Assembly: GCA_017853735.1 (NCBI GenBank)
Contig: JAFMJA010000133.1
Span: 1-7,528, forward strand
Length of the DNA: 7,528 nucleotides
Direction: 5' to 3'
Origin: Burkholderiaceae bacterium
GTDB lineage: Bacteria > Pseudomonadota > Gammaproteobacteria > Burkholderiales > Burkholderiaceae_C
Part shown: positions 6,183 through 7,528 of the stretch, piece by piece
Layout: each line of letters begins with the position of its first letter
How positions within the stretch are numbered: the first letter of the stretch is position 1
Made by a program: the position numbers and the translations under genes
Notes under the pieces: model-generated
Databases searched by the model: none
The model's input: only the letters and a program-made list of their open reading frames with translations
Told to the model about the DNA's origin: nothing

Positions 6183-7305
6183 AACCCAGGTACTCGGTAT
6201 TGTGCTGGCCCAACTTCGGGTAGGCTAACGATGGTTCTGGTGCTCGCAAGCCTTCAGCGATCGGGACTGGCAACGCGGTCATATTGTTTTTTCCGTCAAA
6301 GACCTGTCGTGAAAAGAGTCCCCGAGATTTGAAGTGCGCAGAATCCAGCGCCTCCTCGAAACTTTTGACCACCACCACGCAGACATCCTGATTCGCGAAA
6401 ATATCGCTCCAATGCGCCGCGGTTTTTTGTCGGATCAGGTCCTGAATGGCTGAAACTGCTTGCTGAACTGGACAGGCATCGCTGCGATAGGGTTCTGGCA
6501 AATCAATCAGGTTACAAAAAGTTTGCCAAAATTTTTCTTCCAGCGGTGCTGCGGCGAGAAAACGACCATCCTGAGTCTTGTAGATCTGGTAACGGGGCGT
6601 TCCTCCAAAAACCAGGCCCTCGGCAGGCCCTGGGCTCTGACCAGTGATATTGTGTTGGGCGAGTGCTGCATACATGAAAGTGAACAGGCTGTCACTCATG
6701 GAGATGTCAAGATGGCAACCTTTGCCGGTTTGATCCCGCTGGCGCAATGCAAGCAGGATATTGGCGAAAGCTGGATATGCGCCACCAGCGATGTCGGCAA
6801 TGAGAGCCGGAGGCAGAGGGGGTGATCCGGAGTGGTCGGCCACGCTGGCTAGCATGCCCGCATCTGCCATGTAATTCAGGTCGTGCGCAGCCATCAGGGC
6901 TTGAGGTCCGTGTTGTCCATAGCCGGTGATCGAGCAATAGACAAGACGGGGATTGATAGCCGAAATGCTGGCGTAGTCCAGTCCAAGTCGGGTCATCACG
7001 CCAGGGCGAAACTGTTCCACCAGAACATCGGCAGAGGCTATCAGGGGCCGTAATCGGTCTCGCTCACTCTCCTGTTTGAGATCCAGGGCAATGCTTTTTT
7101 TGCCCCGATTGAGCAAGACAAAATTGGCGCTGTCATGGGTCGCCTGAGGCTGGTAGCCGCGCATATCATCGCCACTTTCCGGGCGCTCGATCTTGATCAC
7201 CTCTGCGCCAGCTTCCGCCAGCAACAGGGTACAGACTGGCCCAGGCAGCAGGGTGCTGAAATCCAGAACGCGAACACCACTCAGAGGCAGAGACTTAGTT
7301 GGCAT
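6178..7305 (-). CDS. Alpha-methylacyl-CoA racemase-like protein (CaiB/BaiF family III CoA-transferase fold)
   Basis: A 375-residue cytoplasmic protein. The N-terminal block LPLSGVRVLDFSTLLPGPVCT, AEVIKIERPESGDD, LNRGKKSIALDLK and LVEQFRPGVMTRLGLDY are standard for family III CoA-transferases. The central segment TGYGQHGPQALMAAHDLNYM points to the racemase branch. His141, Asp171 (in LIADIAGGA) and Glu256 have the same mutual spacing as the His126/Asp156/Glu241 catalytic residues I recall for the mycobacterial racemase MCR. The predicted reaction is interconversion of (2R)- and (2S)-2-methylacyl-CoA esters, which lets beta-oxidation proceed. I chose the ATG at 7305 because MPTKSLPLSGVRVLDFS matches the usual family start and it overlaps the upstream gene's stop by 11 bp (coupled translation). 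A start at 7362 would add 19 residues and a 68-bp overlap. A CoA-transferase rather than a racemase is the alternative. Confidence 0.85.
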   Translation of the reverse strand: MPTKSLPLSGVRVLDFSTLLPGPVCTLLLAEAGAEVIKIERPESGDDMRGYQPQATHDSANFVLLNRGKKSIALDLKQESERDRLRPLIASADVLVEQFRPGVMTRLGLDYASISAINPRLVYCSITGYGQHGPQALMAAHDLNYMADAGMLASVADHSGSPPLPPALIADIAGGAYPAFANILLALRQRDQTGKGCHLDISMSDSLFTFMYAALAQHNITGQSPGPAEGLVFGGTPRYQIYKTQDGRFLAAAPLEEKFWQTFCNLIDLPEPYRSDACPVQQAVSAIQDLIRQKTAAHWSDIFANQDVCVVVVKSFEEALDSAHFKSRGLFSRQVFDGKNNMTALPVPIAEGLRAPEPSLAYPKLGQHNTEYLGS

Positions 7306-7528
7306 CTGAACTGGCTGAACGCTTTGTCTGATAAGCAACCTGGGCGCGTCGGGCGGGCACATAGCCCGGGTGCCCTAGTGCCTGGAAAAGTGCCTGACTG
7401 ACCTGGTAATGATCGGACAGGCCGGTTCGTTCCAGCATGCTGATCGGACCCTCAGGGTAGCCAAGACCCATCTGGAGGGTGGTGTCCAGATCGGCTGCAC
7501 TGGCCAGTCCTTCATCGAGTCGGCGCAG
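7295..7528 (-). CDS. 3-hydroxyacyl-CoA dehydrogenase (partial, C-terminal end)
   Basis: This is an open frame entering from the right edge and ending at TAA (7297-7295), giving 77 residues. It reads LRRLDEGLASAADLDTTLQM, GLGYPEGPISMLERTGLSDH and then a Lys/Arg-rich tail ending SASSDAN. The DEGLAS, DLDT and GLGYPxGP blocks are the hallmark of the C-terminal 3HCDH domain that dimerises and completes the active site. The ending LGHPGYVPARRAQ resembles the second C-terminal repeat of long (about 500-residue) PaaH-like enzymes, so the full protein may be of that type. It would oxidise a 3-hydroxyacyl-CoA to a 3-ketoacyl-CoA with NAD+. The stop lies inside the start of the racemase gene, so the two are one transcript and probably serve one CoA-thioester pathway. 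The N-terminal NAD-binding domain is outside the window. Confidence 0.85.
   Translation of the reverse strand: MRRLDEGLASAADLDTTLQMGLGYPEGPISMLERTGLSDHYQVSQALFQALGHPGYVPARRAQVAYQTKRSASSDAN

Noticed and set aside
6460..6825. Plus-strand open frame opposite the racemase-like gene
   Set aside because: It is antisense to a strongly supported gene, with no motif or start signal.
7306..7362. Upstream ATG start for the racemase-like gene
   Set aside because: It would overlap the dehydrogenase reading frame by 68 bp and adds residues not seen at the family N-terminus. The 7305 start fits both homology and gene overlap.
1..7528. Mobile element, CRISPR, tRNA or defence system
   Set aside because: I looked for terminal inverted repeats, transposase or integrase motifs, spaced direct repeats and tRNA cloverleaf sequence and found none; nearly all bases are assigned to ordinary metabolic and transport genes.

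Overview
The window looks like ordinary chromosomal DNA of a Gram-negative bacterium, most likely a betaproteobacterium of the order Burkholderiales (possibly Alcaligenaceae-like). I base this on the moderate G+C, the protein flavour, and the pairing of a LIV-type ABC importer with acyl-CoA metabolism genes. The genus cannot be told from the sequence alone. No IS element, integrase, CRISPR array, tRNA or rRNA is visible, and no gene shows a frameshift.

Layout. At the left edge, on the minus strand, is the N-terminal part of a DUF1445/D-glutamate cyclase-like 'putative hydro-lyase' (running off at 1). Divergent from it, on the plus strand, is a complete zinc-free NAD(P)H:quinone oxidoreductase-type reductase (370-1368). 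After a 147-bp gap with a candidate promoter and a small inverted repeat comes a complete five-gene branched-chain-amino-acid-type (HAAT/LIV) ABC importer: periplasmic binding protein (1516-2802), a hairpin with a short U-tract (2829-2854), LivH-like permease (2866-3762), LivM-like permease (3759-4700), LivG-like ATPase (4697-5500) and LivF-like ATPase (5502-6152). The last four are tightly packed (two ATGA overlaps and a 1-bp gap) and are probably translated as a coupled unit. Convergent to them on the minus strand lies an alpha-methylacyl-CoA racemase-like family III CoA-transferase-fold protein (6178-7305). Its start overlaps the stop of a partial 3-hydroxyacyl-CoA dehydrogenase, whose C-terminal end fills 7295-7528.

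How the genes may work together. The importer would capture a small carboxylate-like solute in the periplasm and bring it inward. The minus-strand pair is a beta-oxidation module: a racemase for the 2-methyl stereocentre and a 3-hydroxyacyl-CoA dehydrogenase. A reasonable inference is that this locus handles uptake and CoA-dependent breakdown of a branched or aromatic/alicyclic acid rather than only leucine/isoleucine/valine. No acyl-CoA ligase is inside the window, so this remains a hypothesis.

Nothing here looks like a wholly new system. The most distinctive point is the nucleotide-binding domain pair of the importer. The LivG-like subunit has an LPGGV signature in place of the usual LSxGx. 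The LivF-like subunit has Ser where the switch His/Gln is expected and lacks the usual C-terminal tail. Both changes fall in the same composite ATP site of the predicted heterodimer.
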